NCBI GenBank assembly: GCA_947503715.1
Contig: CANNER010000001.1
Span: forward strand, 806,001-870,000
Source of the DNA: an uncultured Caulobacterales bacterium
Lineage (GTDB): Bacteria; Pseudomonadota; Alphaproteobacteria; Caulobacterales; Maricaulaceae
Direction: 5' to 3'
DNA: 64,000 nt
Under the pieces are notes generated by a model. That model searched no databases, was not told the DNA's origin, and saw only the letters and a list, made by a program, of their open reading frames with translations. Both the position numbers and the translations under genes were made by a program. The first letter of the stretch is position 1. Each line of letters opens with the position of its first letter. This document shows positions 63,022 through 64,000 of this stretch, piece after piece.

Positions 63022-63440
63022 GCTGCCCCGGTTGAAATTTTGATTTCAACGTGGGGGTCAGCCGGAAGTTAGAAAGAAGGACTGTCCGCATGGTGGCCTC
63101 CGCGATGGAGTACCAAGGGTAGGTCTTTCATCTTTGTTTTACGCAAGGGCCATGCGCGTGAGGGATGCGCAGAGGTCGGCGAAACCGTTACTTACATCAT
63201 CTCTCACATCAGCCGCTTGTCAAACGGCAGATGTTTGCGCATTGTACAAATGGCTGACGCCAATTGTACTGCCACGCGGCAGCGGCTTTTGAAGAAACGG
63301 CCGGTCAGATAAACCCCGGAGTCTGCCCACTTGGAACAGCCGGTCGGCTCTCGTTTCTAAAGGTCCGGCACAGGCCCGGGGCTTAATCCAGGCTGCTCAA
63401 CCCCGCCGTCCTCCAGACCGATCAGTAAGCGCTAATCTGT
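63022..63440. ncRNA. Highly structured non-coding region, candidate RNA gene (family and strand unknown)
   Basis: No credible ORF covers this stretch, but several hairpins follow one another. The most striking are 63022-63062 (GCTG, CCCC and GTTGAAAT stems closing on TTTG), 63244-63269 (GTACAA-a-TGGC-TGAC-GCCA-a-TTGTAC), 63269-63282 (CTGCC-ACGC-GGCAG), 63197-63230 region (CATCT...GCCG...CGGC.AGATG), and the long-range GGTC...GGGG...CCCC...GACC from 63362 to 63419. By eye it lacks the signatures of tmRNA (GGxTTCGAC), RNase P RNA (GAGGAAAGTCCG) and SRP RNA (GGAAG...AGCAGCC), on both strands. Promoter and ends were not found. Confidence 0.4.
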
Positions 63441-63539
63441 CCCGTGTCTGAAAGAACATCTTGAATATAGCGCGGTTTGGATAAGTGCGGGGGTATGTTT
63501 TTTATAAACGGGGATTGGTTGCCAAAAGATCCGACCTCT

Positions 63540-63645
63540 CCGTCATTACCGGGCTTGTCTCGGTAATCCATAACCAAGTTTCAAGCATCGTATAGATTAC
63601 CGCCACTTAGTCGTTTGGTTTCAAACGACCAGGCGTTAATGACGG
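63540..63645. repeat. Palindromic intergenic repeat (REP/MITE-like, CGTCATTACCGGG type)
   Basis: The element is bounded by perfect 9-base inverted repeats CCGTCATTA (63540) and TAATGACGG (63637). Inside are the hairpin TTACCG-GGCTTGTCT-CGGTAA and a second, GTCGTTTG-GTTT-CAAACGAC (63610-63629), flanked by ATTACCGCC/GGCGTTAAT. The left part resembles the GTCATTxCCGGGCTTGTCCCGGxAATCC repeat type that is dispersed in many alphaproteobacterial genomes. No transposase is present. Confidence 0.6.
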
Positions 63646-63753
63646 AAGTAGGTAAATTTTGATCTCTAGTTTCGAGACCAAAATGACAGATGTGTGGGTG
63701 ATTGGATAACGAGGATAGATATGCCCATTATTGCGGATTGACCCGCCACCAAC

Positions 63754-63785
63754 AAAAAACCCGACCTCGTTTTCGAGGCCGGGTT
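63754..63785 (-). terminator. katG terminator
   Basis: On the minus strand, AACCCGGCCTCG pairs with CGAGGTCGGGTT (12 bp, one G-U) around AAAA and continues into a run of six T residues. It begins 23 bases beyond the katG stop codon. A strong intrinsic terminator. Confidence 0.9.
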
Positions 63786-63807
63786 CTCTTACTCAGTTCA
63801 GATTGCT

Positions 63808-64000
<193 letters not shown>

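Noticed and set aside
63001-63480. tmRNA (two-piece), RNase P RNA or SRP RNA
   Set aside because: None of the invariant motifs of these RNAs was found on either strand, so no such name is given.

Overview
The window is a chromosomal stretch of a free-living, probably marine alphaproteobacterium. The best guess is the Hyphomonadales/Maricaulales/Caulobacterales side; this is inferred from content and gene order, not from a search. Supporting signs are a C4-pathway 5-aminolevulinate synthase, an NDUFS4-like complex I subunit, the order bamE - ubiquinol-cytochrome c chaperone - plsX - fabH - ihfA - merR, the order nrdR - rib genes - nusB - thiL, and a PleD/PopA-like protein. Coding density is very high, with many 1-8 base gene overlaps. 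No rRNA, prophage, insertion sequence or CRISPR array was seen.

Layout. 1-8.6 kb is almost all minus strand: an M16 peptidase (cut by the window edge), M48 peptidase and LemA, a TRAP transporter (small and large permeases, binding protein), the leucyltransferase Bpt and an SLC13 permease. 8.7-12.2 kb holds a 3-hydroxyisobutyrate-dehydrogenase-like enzyme, a small membrane protein and divergent hemB/hemA. 12.3-18.8 kb is a long plus-strand run: glyA, an RraB-like gene, nrdR, ribD (reductase part only), ribE, ribB with a dead GTP cyclohydrolase domain, ribH, nusB and thiL. 18.9-23.1 kb is the envelope/lipid block bamE, cytochrome bc1 chaperone, plsX, fabH, ihfA and merR. After tRNA-Pro(GGG), 23.4-27.3 kb is a compact four-gene cassette: circularly permuted ATP-grasp, alpha-E protein, transglutaminase and the proteasome-like peptidase Anbu. 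27.4-35.2 kb holds ctaA, rplM-rpsI with two tandem terminators, argC, a small lipoprotein, a class I aminotransferase, glpX and recJ. 35.2-38.5 kb contains tRNA-Glu, a DUF192 protein, tRNA-Pro(TGG), a HerA-like ATPase, the NDUFS4-like gene and tRNA-Arg(TCT).

38.5-44.9 kb holds cysK-metC-CE15-like esterase (minus), kdsA, a DUF3089 protein and a DUF502 protein. 44.9-52.2 kb is recG, sdhE, mfd and the PopA-like c-di-GMP effector. 52.3-57.4 kb is an ACE-like M2 peptidase, hemH, a P-loop kinase-like protein and thrC. 57.4-62.7 kb is a sulfur assimilation locus: an XRE-cupin regulator divergent from cysG-DUF2849-cysI-(DUF934::cysH), with two GTTC-N8-GAAC palindromes between them. The last kilobase has an AT-rich orphan ORF, a strongly folded non-coding region, a palindromic repeat element and the 3' end of katG with its terminator.

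Several parts connect. Tetrapyrrole genes are scattered (hemA, hemB, hemH, ctaA, cysG, katG as user). The sulfur locus would supply sulfide to cysK and metC. The riboflavin operon lacks both GTP cyclohydrolase II and the deaminase, so these must lie elsewhere. The most system-like and least understood unit is the ATP-grasp/alpha-E/transglutaminase/Anbu cassette.
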